A stretch of DNA of 64,000 bases from Psychromonas sp. psych-6C06 (GTDB lineage: Bacteria; Pseudomonadota; Gammaproteobacteria; Enterobacterales; Psychromonadaceae). The translations under genes and the position numbers were made by a program. Under the pieces are notes generated by a model, which was not told where the DNA came from, searched no databases, and saw only the letters and a list, made by a program, of their open reading frames with translations. Location: assembly GCF_002835465.1 (NCBI RefSeq), contig NZ_PIZM01000001.1:558001-622000 (forward strand). Direction: 5' to 3'. Positions 45,201-54,154 of this stretch are shown one piece after another (position 1 is the first letter of the stretch; each line of letters starts with the position of its first letter).

Positions 45201-45542
45201 TTAATCTCTTTTATTATAAAAACTAATCCCACGATTCAAATGCAACTTAACAAAATCTCCAAACTGCACACCTCCTAGGTGTGCAGTTTGTTTTTGATAC
45301 GCTTCACGCAGCACGGCTAAATAAACATCGGCATATTCACCGGCAAACACTTTCCAGCTCATTTCCACGTTGCTGTCTGATGGAATATCTTCAACAGGGG
45401 GGATTGAATCTTCAGCGAGCGACATACAAAGTGCCCACCGACAAAGTACATTCCAGTTTTCGATTCCTGTTTTACGTTTTAAGGTGGTTAGTTGTTGCTT
45501 TTGCTTTTCAGAAAGGCGAATAGTATCAATTGTATGTTCCAT
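45201..45542 (-). CDS. dndE: DNA sulfur modification protein DndE
   Basis: A 113-residue small helical protein with the DndE pattern: DTIRLSEKQKQQLTTLKRKTGI at the start and FGDFVKLHLNRGI near the end. DndE binds nicked DNA as an oligomer and is needed for phosphorothioate insertion with DndC and DndD. Its ATG shares a base with the dndD stop (TAATG) and AAGGGG lies upstream. The 3' part contains a perfect 14-bp inverted repeat, see the terminator at 45260. It is the last gene of dndBCDE. Confidence 0.93.
   Translation of the reverse strand: MEHTIDTIRLSEKQKQQLTTLKRKTGIENWNVLCRWALCMSLAEDSIPPVEDIPSDSNVEMSWKVFAGEYADVYLAVLREAYQKQTAHLGGVQFGDFVKLHLNRGISFYNKRD
45260..45296 (+). terminator. Strong plus-strand terminator-like hairpin inside dndE
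   Basis: CAAACTGCACACCT (45260-45273) is perfectly complementary to AGGTGTGCAGTTTG (45277-45290) with a three-base loop, and TTTTTG follows on the plus strand. A 14-bp perfect stem with T-tract is as strong a terminator as any in the window, yet it lies within the dndE reading frame (coding QTAHLGGVQ). It would stop plus-strand transcription coming from the dpt operon; dndE itself is read the other way. Confidence 0.7.
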
Positions 45543-47497
45543 TAAAAGTACCCCTTTGTGAACGCTGAGCTTTGTTGTTGTTCGTTATATTGAATGTGGT
45601 ATTCACGGCAAATAGCTGGACTGAGTTGCTTATAATACTGTCCGTTTATCTCTTCATCCGTTGATAACAAGATCACTTGCTGACTCGCATTTGGGAAGTA
45701 GTTGTTAATCAACTTATTACGGTGTTTACCATCTAAACGACCTAATGGTGTATCAATCACTGTTGGGATCTCTTTACCTGATGCTTCTGCTAATCCCCAT
45801 AAAACAGCAATCGCCAATAATTGTCGCTCACCTGCTGATAAACGGCTTGGTGACATCGCTTGGTTTTTATTATCAAGCAGGGTTAGTTCAAAGCTAGTAG
45901 GACAAACTGTTATACCATTTATGAGTTTTTCTTTACGCGATAACGCATGAAACTTTTCACTGATATGAGATTGAAGGTACTCAACGTTTTCAGCCACTAA
46001 CTTTTCAGCAAAGCTTTGCATTGTGTTTTTAAGCTTGCCAATATGCTCTGCAACTTGTCCTGCACGTTTCTGCTCAAAGGTATCTTTACTTTGTTGTGTC
46101 AGTAGATTTGAGTAACGTTGATTCAACACATCTAACTTGGCTATTGCCTGATCTAATAAGACTTCTTTTTGCTTCTTAATAGTTTGTGTATTTTTGAACA
46201 TCGCTTCATGTTCAGCAAGCTCATTTAACAGATGTTGTACGGTTTCATAATCAGGCACACTTTCTAGCTTTTTATCAAATAAGGCCTGTGCTTCTAATAA
46301 CTCTGCTCGCTCTTCTGCAAACTGTTGTCGCTCAATGGCATCGTTTGCTAATTTGTCATCTAGCCCATTAAATATCGCAATATCTGAATGAAGGTAACAC
46401 TCTGTACCAACCACTTTTTGGCGTTCATTCGCCAGTGCTTGCATGGTTTCTGCTACTTTGGCAAAGGCTTTTTGATCAACACCAGCTTCTGTGAGTGACG
46501 TTTTTATAGTTTGCTCATACTCATAAATAGCACTCTCGATCACTTTTGCCTGCGTGGCTTTTTGTTCAAGGTTAATCTGTTTTTTAGTTTGCTTGATTAA
46601 CTTTGAGACTAACGAAAGTGGTCCACAACCAGCATCTAATTTTACGCGATTGTGTTGATTGGTTTTTAATTTTTGCTCAATGGCCCCAAGTTCAAATTTA
46701 ATGCTATCGCGCTCTTCGATTAAATGTGCACCTGCATTACGTACTTTTTGACGAGATTTATTAATGCTGAGATTATATTGACTTGCTTGTTGTTCAAGAT
46801 TGGCAAGATCGGTACGTAGATCATGCACCACGATGCCTTGCTCGCCAATTTCGGCTTCACAGAGACTCACTTTTTGCATGACACTGTCATCAAGGTTTGC
46901 GCTTTTACGTTTTCGCTCTACATTGCCTAAATCTATTTGCAATTGGCTAAGTAGATCTAAGCCTAATAGATTTTCAATGCCTGTACGGATAAGTTCAGAG
47001 CTTCTGTCTGGGTGTGCTAAGTTTTCAATTTTTTCACCATCAAAGAAAAACAGATCTGATAATGAAAGGGGAATAAACTCATTCACGAATTCATCCCAGT
47101 ATTGGCTTAAATGGCGATCTTCTTCACCATCACAGAACACTTTAACTTTATCGCGGGTTTCCACAGCAACTTTCCAGTAACGCACGACTTTAAACTCTTT
47201 TGTCTCAGTATCTGATGAGTGAGTAAAAGTAATTGATAATTCTACTTTTTCATTAGCCTCGGCATAACGATTTTTAGTATTAGCTAAATAGGTGCTAAAG
47301 GCCTCTACGCCACGGTTTGAGCATTTAGCATGTTTACCATATAAAACGAGTTGCAGTGCATCTAAGAAGGTCGTCTTACCTCCACCGTTTAAGCCACCAA
47401 ACAATATAACAGGTTTAGTTTTAGTGACGCTTAAATCGATTTCATGAAAACCTTTATAGATACCAAAATTTTCAATGGTGAGCTGTTTAATAATCAT
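45542..47497 (-). CDS. dndD: DNA sulfur modification protein DndD (SMC-like ATPase)
   Basis: A 651-residue Rad50/SMC-like ATPase: Walker A FGGLNGGGKTTFLDALQL (about 35-52), two long coiled-coil arms around the middle, and the signature/Walker B region SPSRLSAGERQLLAIAVLW then TVIDTPLGRLD. DndD is thought to prepare or nick DNA for sulfur insertion by DndC. Start 47497 is chosen because GAGGAG lies 7 bp upstream and MIIKQLTIENFG is the family start; it overlaps the dndC end by 11 bp. It shares its stop with the dndE start. Confidence 0.95.
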   Translation of the reverse strand: MIIKQLTIENFGIYKGFHEIDLSVTKTKPVILFGGLNGGGKTTFLDALQLVLYGKHAKCSNRGVEAFSTYLANTKNRYAEANEKVELSITFTHSSDTETKEFKVVRYWKVAVETRDKVKVFCDGEEDRHLSQYWDEFVNEFIPLSLSDLFFFDGEKIENLAHPDRSSELIRTGIENLLGLDLLSQLQIDLGNVERKRKSANLDDSVMQKVSLCEAEIGEQGIVVHDLRTDLANLEQQASQYNLSINKSRQKVRNAGAHLIEERDSIKFELGAIEQKLKTNQHNRVKLDAGCGPLSLVSKLIKQTKKQINLEQKATQAKVIESAIYEYEQTIKTSLTEAGVDQKAFAKVAETMQALANERQKVVGTECYLHSDIAIFNGLDDKLANDAIERQQFAEERAELLEAQALFDKKLESVPDYETVQHLLNELAEHEAMFKNTQTIKKQKEVLLDQAIAKLDVLNQRYSNLLTQQSKDTFEQKRAGQVAEHIGKLKNTMQSFAEKLVAENVEYLQSHISEKFHALSRKEKLINGITVCPTSFELTLLDNKNQAMSPSRLSAGERQLLAIAVLWGLAEASGKEIPTVIDTPLGRLDGKHRNKLINNYFPNASQQVILLSTDEEINGQYYKQLSPAICREYHIQYNEQQQSSAFTKGYF

Positions 47498-49145
47498 CGG
47501 TTGACTCCTCAGTCTCAATAATTAAGGAGCTATAGCCTTGTTCTTTAATAGATCTTGTTACCATTATAATTTTTTCTTCAATTGCTCTCTTATCTTCTTC
47601 ATCGAGATTAGGAGAGTTATTTAAATGTATTTGTAAACGATGGCGCTCGCGCTCTAAGGCAAATTGCTTTGCTTCAAACAAGCTATTAAATGCACCTTTA
47701 TCTAAGCTTTTGTTTAATTCTTCTGATAAATTTGCACGACGCAGTTGATTACGGTGCTTATTGGCAATCGACATCACAGAGCGCATTTGTTGGTAAAGCA
47801 GGCCATCTTCATCACCTTGCTCTTTACAGTGTTGCTTTAACTTATCAAGCACGTCCAAATTTAAAATAGGGTGATGCGCGCGTTGTTTACCCGGGTAGCT
47901 TTGTTTAATTGCTTGCTCATAAATGCGAGGTACGCTGTCTTCCGCTTCATGTTTATCTTCTAGCCAAATACGGCGGATCTCTTCTAAATCTTCTATCGTT
48001 AATAGCTCTATGTCTTTGACTTCTTCTGGCCCTAATTGTTGCACTGCAACTTGCGCTTCTAAAACCTTAGCTAACAGGTGTTCACGAAACGATTGAATGT
48101 AAGGTCCTGGTACTAAATCTGCACCATGCTTTGAAACATGCACGGTTAAATTGCCTTTCATTCGTCTAAAGTCTCGATTGGCTTTATCCCGCTTTAGCTT
48201 TTCTATTTTTTTATGGCGGTTGGCATCATTGACTTCAATTTCATTTCGCAGTGCAACCAATGGATACATCCACTCTTTTTCTTCATCATTGGCTATCATG
48301 GCATTCATGGATTTATCTTCAGATACCATAGTACAAACGTAACAACCAAAGCGGCTATCGCCACAACTTTGCGTGCTTTTATCAACTACTAAAGGGCATT
48401 CACCACCTTCAGTTGCGCCTTGATACATGCCCATTAAATCATGGTTTGGAAAACCCCAAGGATTTTTAATACTGTTGAGATAGACCCACACATCATCATT
48501 AGTCCAACTTGCAATAGGCGTATAAACCCAAACACGTTCGAGAGAGTCATTTTCAGTTAAACCTTGTGCTTTACGAGTATTAGTTTCAGAACTCTCAAAA
48601 CGCTCCATACTCGCTGCACGTGCAGTGCTTTCTGCTTTACGTGTACCTAACACTAAAATAGCTTCGCCACTTTTGTTGGCCATATTTTGGATGAAGGTAT
48701 TCGAAGGTGATATTTTCAGGCGATCTGTACACCAACGAAATTTGTAACGTGGGGCAGGGTAACCTTTACCAATTAGATTAACCCAAAATCGGTCTTTGAC
48801 TGCAGGGGTTAATCTGTGTGGGGTAATCGGTAAACCTTGCTCATCAGCTTGTTCTTTCATTTTACTTAAAGATTTACCTACCCACATTGCAACGATGGGG
48901 TTTTCAACCAGAGTATCGGTACTGATAACATGTACTTTTTTCTTACACGCGCCTTCTTCTTTTAACTCTTGTAAGGCATACCAGATAAGTTGCAAAATTG
49001 CAGTTGAATCTTTACCGCCACTGTAACCAATTACCCATGGTATCTGATCACTTTTATAAAGTGTTTTTACGTGATCAATAGAATCTCTGATCGTTTCTTT
49101 CAAGCCTACTTTCGTAAATGCAGATTGGTTTTTTGTGCTAGACAT
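47487..49145 (-). CDS. dndC: DNA sulfur modification protein DndC (PAPS-reductase-like)
   Basis: A 552-residue protein of the PP-loop/PAPS reductase fold. The ATP pyrophosphatase loop SGGKDS is at about residues 42-47, and a Cys cluster CGDSRFGCYVC supplies ligands for the [4Fe-4S] cluster that DndA loads. DndC, with DndD and DndE, puts sulfur in the DNA backbone. Start 49145 (after AAGGGCAAG) overlaps the dndB stop by 8 bp; a longer ORF to 49190 is not supported. Length is close to known DndC proteins. Confidence 0.95.
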   Translation of the reverse strand: MSSTKNQSAFTKVGLKETIRDSIDHVKTLYKSDQIPWVIGYSGGKDSTAILQLIWYALQELKEEGACKKKVHVISTDTLVENPIVAMWVGKSLSKMKEQADEQGLPITPHRLTPAVKDRFWVNLIGKGYPAPRYKFRWCTDRLKISPSNTFIQNMANKSGEAILVLGTRKAESTARAASMERFESSETNTRKAQGLTENDSLERVWVYTPIASWTNDDVWVYLNSIKNPWGFPNHDLMGMYQGATEGGECPLVVDKSTQSCGDSRFGCYVCTMVSEDKSMNAMIANDEEKEWMYPLVALRNEIEVNDANRHKKIEKLKRDKANRDFRRMKGNLTVHVSKHGADLVPGPYIQSFREHLLAKVLEAQVAVQQLGPEEVKDIELLTIEDLEEIRRIWLEDKHEAEDSVPRIYEQAIKQSYPGKQRAHHPILNLDVLDKLKQHCKEQGDEDGLLYQQMRSVMSIANKHRNQLRRANLSEELNKSLDKGAFNSLFEAKQFALERERHRLQIHLNNSPNLDEEDKRAIEEKIIMVTRSIKEQGYSSLIIETEESTDDY

Positions 49146-50229
49146 TTCTTGCCCTTTGTAATTTTTCTTCGTCGGCTTGTTCTTTTTCATTAAGCGGTAT
49201 TTCGAGATAATGCTTTATTTTATTGGCTGTTAGCTTTGCTGATTGGGAATTATTATTCATACCACCATTCACTACACATCGACTCTCCCAGTCTGCCTGG
49301 TTAGATTTATCCCAATTAATTTGTTTTAACCTTATTAATGTTTGCTTCCAATTTTTATCATTTTTCAATAAATATGAACCGACGATACCGAGGGCTTGAA
49401 AAGTAACTGAATGAGCATGAATGCCCTCTTCTCTTAGTTCTTTGCTCGAAACTTCATCTCGGCATACTAATAACCAAGCTGGCATGTTCTTAATTACTTC
49501 TTCCCAGTATTCAGATGCAATTGGAATTAGGCTCTGATAATTATCTTTATCGATTTTGCCAACTAACTGCTTTGTTGCTTTATTTACAGCACTATGGCTG
49601 ATTAATTTTTTGGATCGAGAGCCTAAGTTGCTTTTTTCCATATGCACAAGTTTCGATAGGTTTTTACTTTGATATATGATTGTTTTTGACAAAATAGCAT
49701 GAGGCTTATCGTCGTAAGTAATGCTTAATGAAGTATCTGTTTTAACAGGGTATAGATTTAGATCTTTAAATATTCGCTGCCTCTCTGCAAGGGTTTTATT
49801 TGCAAAAAAAACAATAGATATAGTTTCATTTGCTAATGAAGGATCCTCTTTTAATGCTTCTAATATTGCAGCATTTCGATGTTGACCATCAGTGATATAG
49901 ATTTCTGCATCTTCATCAATTAAAAGAGTACCAATTTTTTGTTCGTGTTTAGATTCGCCTATGCCAATGAATTCACTTTTACCATCGATACAAGCAGTTA
50001 ATGCAGAAAACACATAACCATAGCGGTTATCTAAGATGTAGTTAGTAATTTCAGGAATTCGATCTTCATTAATAACACGTTGCGCTCGTTTCTCTACAGG
50101 CAATATGCTTTCATCTAAAGTAAAAACTTTCATTAACCTTTTTAGAGGGCACATAACCGTGTAATATTCATTACCAGCCTGAGTACCTTTAATTGCAGGA
50201 AACGAAGTACCCGATACTATTGTTTGCAT
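49138..50229 (-). CDS. dndB: DNA sulfur modification regulator DndB
   Basis: A 363-residue DGQHR-family protein, first gene of dndBCDE. The motif YITDGQHRNAAI is at about 111-122 (DGQHR 114-118). In Salmonella, DndB is reported to repress the operon by binding TACG-N10-CGTA sites, with a Cys near residue 29 important; Cys27 in VMCPLKR here is the likely equivalent. Start 50229 is preferred, with GAGG 8 bp upstream and FPAIKGTQAGNEYY as family N-terminus. The divergent gap to dndA contains a large inverted repeat that is a natural operator. Confidence 0.9.
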   Translation of the reverse strand: MQTIVSGTSFPAIKGTQAGNEYYTVMCPLKRLMKVFTLDESILPVEKRAQRVINEDRIPEITNYILDNRYGYVFSALTACIDGKSEFIGIGESKHEQKIGTLLIDEDAEIYITDGQHRNAAILEALKEDPSLANETISIVFFANKTLAERQRIFKDLNLYPVKTDTSLSITYDDKPHAILSKTIIYQSKNLSKLVHMEKSNLGSRSKKLISHSAVNKATKQLVGKIDKDNYQSLIPIASEYWEEVIKNMPAWLLVCRDEVSSKELREEGIHAHSVTFQALGIVGSYLLKNDKNWKQTLIRLKQINWDKSNQADWESRCVVNGGMNNNSQSAKLTANKIKHYLEIPLNEKEQADEEKLQRARNV

Positions 50230-50258
50230 ACTTAAAACCTCAAAATACTTATCATCCA

Positions 50259-50310
50259 TGTTCTTACGAAATATATGCTTGTTCGTAAGAACAAGAGTGC
50301 GTAATGTACG
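50259..50310. promoter_or_regulatory. Putative operator in the dndB-dndA divergent region
   Basis: A perfect 12-bp inverted repeat TGTTCTTACGAA (50259-50270) / TTCGTAAGAACA (50282-50293), 11-bp spacer. It contains TACG (50265-50268) and CGTA (50284-50287), spaced 15 bp rather than the 10 bp reported for Salmonella DndB. Three copies of GTTC/GAAC (50260, 50281, 50289) fall inside it. A further CGTA-ATG-TACG (50300-50310) follows. It lies between the dndB start and dndA start and could control both. Confidence 0.7.
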
Positions 50311-50358
50311 TGACATGACGTTAAATGTCTTTATTTATTTCTCATTTTGGAGCAATTC

Positions 50359-51483
50359 ATGCCTGTTTATTTAGATTGCAACGCAACAACTCAAGTTGAC
50401 CAAGAGGTTGCTGATTTAGTGTTCAAATTAATGCGTGAAGAATATGGCAATGCGGGTAGCAGAACTCATGCATTTGGGGCAAGTGCTAAGAAGTACGTCG
50501 AACAGGCAAGAACTCAAGTTGCAGCTGTGACAGATGATGATAAATCTACTGTGATATTTACCAGCGGTGCAACTGAAAGCAATAACATTGCTTTGTTAGG
50601 CTTAGAAAACTACGCCAAAAAGCAAAACAAAAAACACATTATTACCACTGAAATTGAGCATAAGTCTGTATTAGAGCCGATCCAAGAGTTACAAAAACGT
50701 GGCTTTGAAGTGACTTATCTTCCTGCTAATGCAGATGGATTAATTGATGCTGTTACTTTAAAAAATGCGTTAAGAGATGACACGTTTTTAGTTTCCATTA
50801 TGCATATCAATAATGAAACTGGCTCTATTCAACCTATCGGTGAATTCTGCTCTGCTTTAGAAGGTCACGATGCCTATTTTCATGTTGATGCAGCGCAGAG
50901 CTTTGGTAAGTACAGTGAAGTGTTAAAAAACGAACGAATCGATTTAATTAGTGCGAGTGGTCATAAATTATATGCGCCAAAAGGCATTGGGGCATTAATT
51001 CAGCGTAAACGTGGTTTTATTAAAGTACCACTTAAGCCCATTCTATTTGGTGGTGGGCAAGAGCGTAGTTTACGACCTGGAACACTTGCGGTTCCGTTAA
51101 TTGCTGGTTTTGGTTTAGCCTGTGAACTAGCGGTAAAAAACAGTCCGAACCGCTTGGAAAATGCTAAAAATCTAAAAGTTGAAGTGTTGGATTTCTTAGC
51201 AAAATATGATGCAGAAATTAACGGTCAAAACACTTCAGATTATGTTGTTAACTTCTCTATACCTGAAGTTAATTCTGAAGCCGCTATTGTGATGTTTAAA
51301 GATGTTGTTGCTGTTTCAAATGGCTCTGCCTGTACTTCTAATAGCTATACACCAAGTCATGTTTTAGTTTCTATGGGGTTAAATGAGAACCGCATCAATG
51401 GTGCAATACGAATGTCTTGGAGCCATCAAACAGAAGCGATACCATTCATTCAACTATCTGAAAAAATTGAGCAATTGCTATGA
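50359..51483 (+). CDS. dndA: Cysteine desulfurase DndA
   Basis: A 374-residue PLP-dependent desulfurase of the NifS/IscS class. The start MPVYLDCNATTQ, the PLP Lys in SASGHKLYAPKG, and the catalytic Cys in SNGSACTSNSYTPSHVL are all present. DndA takes sulfur from cysteine and activates DndC. ATG 50359 is preferred with GGAG 6 bp upstream. It diverges from dndB and overlaps the Mrr-type nuclease gene by 4 bp (ATGA). Many dnd clusters use a housekeeping IscS instead; here a dedicated enzyme is kept. Confidence 0.93.
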   Translation: MPVYLDCNATTQVDQEVADLVFKLMREEYGNAGSRTHAFGASAKKYVEQARTQVAAVTDDDKSTVIFTSGATESNNIALLGLENYAKKQNKKHIITTEIEHKSVLEPIQELQKRGFEVTYLPANADGLIDAVTLKNALRDDTFLVSIMHINNETGSIQPIGEFCSALEGHDAYFHVDAAQSFGKYSEVLKNERIDLISASGHKLYAPKGIGALIQRKRGFIKVPLKPILFGGGQERSLRPGTLAVPLIAGFGLACELAVKNSPNRLENAKNLKVEVLDFLAKYDAEINGQNTSDYVVNFSIPEVNSEAAIVMFKDVVAVSNGSACTSNSYTPSHVLVSMGLNENRINGAIRMSWSHQTEAIPFIQLSEKIEQLL

Positions 51484-52262
51484 GTAAAAAGCTAACTATT
51501 GTTGAAGCCGCTGTTGAAGCGTTGCACTTAATTGGTGTGCCTGCTTCTGTTAACCAGACTTATGCCAAGATAATGGAAAGACAACTCTATAAATTTGGTG
51601 CGAAAGATCCTATTGCCGTCTTACGTATACAAATGGAGCGCCACAGTGATGCTTCTGCATGGTGCTCTCAGGCTAAAGTTAAAGTATTAACTAAAGACGA
51701 TGATGGGAAATTTAGCCCTCTAGATATGACTAAAAAGAAAGCAAAAAAAGAGGATAAGCCAACTGACAATTTATCTATGGTGAATGAGTTAGCAAACAAA
51801 CTAAAGCAAGATACTATTTTAAGAATCGTTGATCATTTGTATGCACTTGATCCTGATGAGTTTGAATCATTCTGTCGTCGTTTTCTAGATCGCTATGGCT
51901 TTGATGATATGGAAGTTACCAAACGTGGTCGTGATGGTGGTATCGATGTATTTGGTACTTTAGAAGTGGGTATATCCCAGCTTCATGTTGCTGCACAATG
52001 TAAGCGTTACAAGAAAAGTAATAAAGTATCTCGGCCTGATATTGACCAATTTAGAGGGGCGATACAAGGTGAATTTCAGCAGGGCATATTCATAACAACA
52101 AGCTCTTTCACCAAAGAAGCAAAAGATAATGCGTTTAAACGTGGCTGTGTGCCAATTGTTTTAATTGATGGTGAAACGCTAGCTGAGATCATGATTGATA
52201 GAGGGATTGGCGTTTCGGTTAAAAATATTCCAATCTATGATTTTGAGATTGATTTGGTTTAA
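51480..52262 (+). CDS. Mrr-type restriction endonuclease with HARE-HTH-like N-terminus
   Basis: A 260-residue protein. Residues 1-82 fit a HARE-HTH-like winged helix (TIVEAAVEALHLIGVPASVNQTYAKIMERQLYK). After a Lys-rich linker, residues 115-250 form an Mrr_cat nuclease: Glu128 (FESFC), GRDGGIDVFG (Asp156), and AAQCKRY (Gln173-Lys175). Mrr enzymes cut modified DNA; HARE-HTH modules are linked to sensing DNA modification. It is co-translated with dndA (4-bp overlap), so it is part of the phosphorothioate system rather than a bystander: it may cut foreign modified DNA or respond to faulty PT marking. Target unknown. Confidence 0.87.
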   Translation: MSKKLTIVEAAVEALHLIGVPASVNQTYAKIMERQLYKFGAKDPIAVLRIQMERHSDASAWCSQAKVKVLTKDDDGKFSPLDMTKKKAKKEDKPTDNLSMVNELANKLKQDTILRIVDHLYALDPDEFESFCRRFLDRYGFDDMEVTKRGRDGGIDVFGTLEVGISQLHVAAQCKRYKKSNKVSRPDIDQFRGAIQGEFQQGIFITTSSFTKEAKDNAFKRGCVPIVLIDGETLAEIMIDRGIGVSVKNIPIYDFEIDLV

Positions 52263-52269
52263 TACTATC

Positions 52270-52294
52270 GGTTACATCGTTCGGATATGTAACC
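52270..52294. terminator. Hairpin at the converging ends of the Mrr gene and the methyltransferase relic
   Basis: GGTTACAT/ATGTAACC (52270-52277/52287-52294), 8 bp perfect with a 9-nt loop, without a T-run. It overlaps the 3' end of the minus-strand relic. Confidence 0.45.
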
Positions 52295-53267
52295 CACATA
52301 CTTTTTTATTTAATTGTACTAGTTGTGCCTCAAATTCATTTCTTGCCATTATTACATCCTCATTCAAATTAAATCCTAATAACTTACCTAAACGTTTATC
52401 AAAGCTCACCTGTTTTTTGTAGTTAGTAAATCTTTCATCTATATAAGCACCTTTGTTAAGCAGTGGTGGTCTTCTGTTTTCATTGATGTAATCAAAGAAG
52501 TCGATATCTTTATCGGCCATTTTTATTTTGATACGTTCTTTTAGGAAGGGTAATGCTTTGTTTTCAAAGTCGTCATAACCTGTGAGGGTTACTTTGCCTG
52601 AGGTGATGTGGATTTTAACTAAATCGATATCGTCGTCTATTTCACCGTACATTTGTAATGCCGCATCGACATAAATCCGTAATAGCAGTGGTAATTCGCC
52701 TGAGAAATGCTTGTGCAGTAATAGCGAGTGGCCTTTGTTTAAAACGCTTGCTGGTAGGCTTTGGTGTGCTTTGATACATTGCTGTTCAATCAACTCAACA
52801 TCAGAGATAGCAAACAGTAAATCGGTTGCTAGGTTTAGCGCTGTTTTGTATTCGCCAAACAGCGCTTTGATATCGCGTTTTAAGTTTTCTGGTTGTTGGG
52901 TGTAGGGTTTACGTTTTTCAAATAGGCTCATGGCAAAGTAGGCTAAAAGATCCTCTTGGCGTTTCCTCTGCGCCTGTTCAAATTCAGCCGTATCATATAA
53001 CTCTTCAAGCAGTGAGAAGGTCTTTTTGAACGAACCCGTTAATGCTTTAACCTTTTCTGCTTGTATAAACTCTTCATTCGCTGGCACACGCCCAAGCTGT
53101 AAACAGCTTTGCCAAAAGTCGTTATATAGTTCTTGATTCCGGGTAATAAGCAGTTTGGCTTTGTTTTTATTTAAGAGTCGTGAATCAACTGGCTCTGGCG
53201 CGGTGAGTTGTTTCCGGCTGTTATGTCGCTTATATCTGCTTTGTAGGTAATTTTGCTCTGGAGTAGC
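52272..53267 (-). pseudogene. PT-associated putative methyltransferase, 5'-truncated
   Basis: The C-terminal part resembles the DNA phosphorothioation-associated putative methyltransferase family: RIYVDAALQMYGEIDD, LVKIHITSGKVTLTGYDDF, then LPFLKERIKIKMADKDIDFFDY. The reading frame is open upstream of the GTG at 53087 to the exact edge of the transposase element at 53268 (adding RKQLTAPEP, ITRNQELYNDFWQSCLQLGR), where it meets a stop made by the element's end. About 330 codons remain of a family of 500 or more; the N-terminal methyltransferase part is missing and not found beyond the element. It was therefore cut by the insertion. Confidence 0.72.
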
Positions 53268-54152
53268 AAGGGGTCATGATTTGATCCAATAGCTTTTTCT
53301 ACTATCTTTAGCTTTTAAAGGCTAAGTTAAAAGGAAACCGCGATGCCTCGGCCATTACGATTGGAATATGAAAATCCCTGTTTTCATGTTATGAATCGTG
53401 GCCGTGATAGAAAGAGGTTTTTTATGATGGTAGTTGTTATCTGGCATTTATAGAGTCATTAAAAGAAGCACATGAGAGATTTGGTTTGGTGAGCCACGCT
53501 GTTTGTCTTATGCCCAATCACTATCATCTTTTAGTTCAAAGCCCCAGAGCGAATTTAAGTCGTTGCATGCGACACATCAACGGCGTTTATACTCAAAGGT
53601 TTAATCGATTAGGTAAAACCGATGGCCCTTTGTTTCGTGGACGTTATAAAGCTCTGATTATGGATGTCGATAACTACTTTCTTCAAGTGTTCCGTTATAT
53701 ACATCGTAATCCCATCGATTGCGCTATCCCTTTAGTTGACCAATTAGATACATTTAAATGGTCAAGCTTTCCAGCTTATGTAGTCAAGGATATTTTTGTT
53801 GAATGGTTGCAACGGGATTTTACGTTAGCGCAGTTTGACGATAAGTGGCAACGGTATAACCATTTTGTGCATAATGACACCAGTCATGAAGTAAAAGATA
53901 TTTTAGATAAAACAAGATGGCCTGCCATTTTAGGTTCTCAATGTTGTGTTGAGCAGAAAAATTCTGTCACAGTCAATCATATTAATAAATTACAAAATAG
54001 TTTACCGGATATTGAAACTGTAATAGCAATCGCCTTTAATATGGGTCATGTAAGCGGTATCAATCAGTTAATAAATAAGTTGAAGGCTCGTTTAGATTCA
54101 AATAACGAATTAAAAGAAAAATTAAAGTTATTAACTCAAATCTTGACCCCTT
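53268..54152 (+). mobile_element. Y1/RAYT-type transposase element, degenerate copy
   Basis: Left end AAGGGGTCATGATTTGATCC (53268 on) and right end TCTTGACCCCTT (54141-54152) are mirror images. It encodes a broken transposase and is an internally deleted relative of the element at 56089. Inserted in the methyltransferase gene. Two more right-end copies follow (TGACCCCTTAAGACC near 54160 and TCTTGACCCCTT at 54183-54194). Confidence 0.8.
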
Positions 54153-54154
54153 AA
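53343..54154 (+). pseudogene. Y1-type transposase, frameshifted and internally deleted
   Basis: Compared with the intact copy at 56163, one base is missing after codon ~24 (the run AGAGAATTTTTT has become AGAGGTTTTTT), giving a stop at the first TAG. Later, about 50 codons of the C-terminal DNA-binding part have been lost, leaving ETVIA joined to IAFNMGHVSG. The HUH core MPNHYHLLVQ and RYIHRNP remain readable downstream of the frameshift. It should not be active. Confidence 0.9.

Noticed and set aside
52272-53087. Calling the 271-codon ORF a complete gene
   Set aside because: The frame is open and homologous-looking upstream to the transposase element edge, so it is a truncated gene rather than a complete one.
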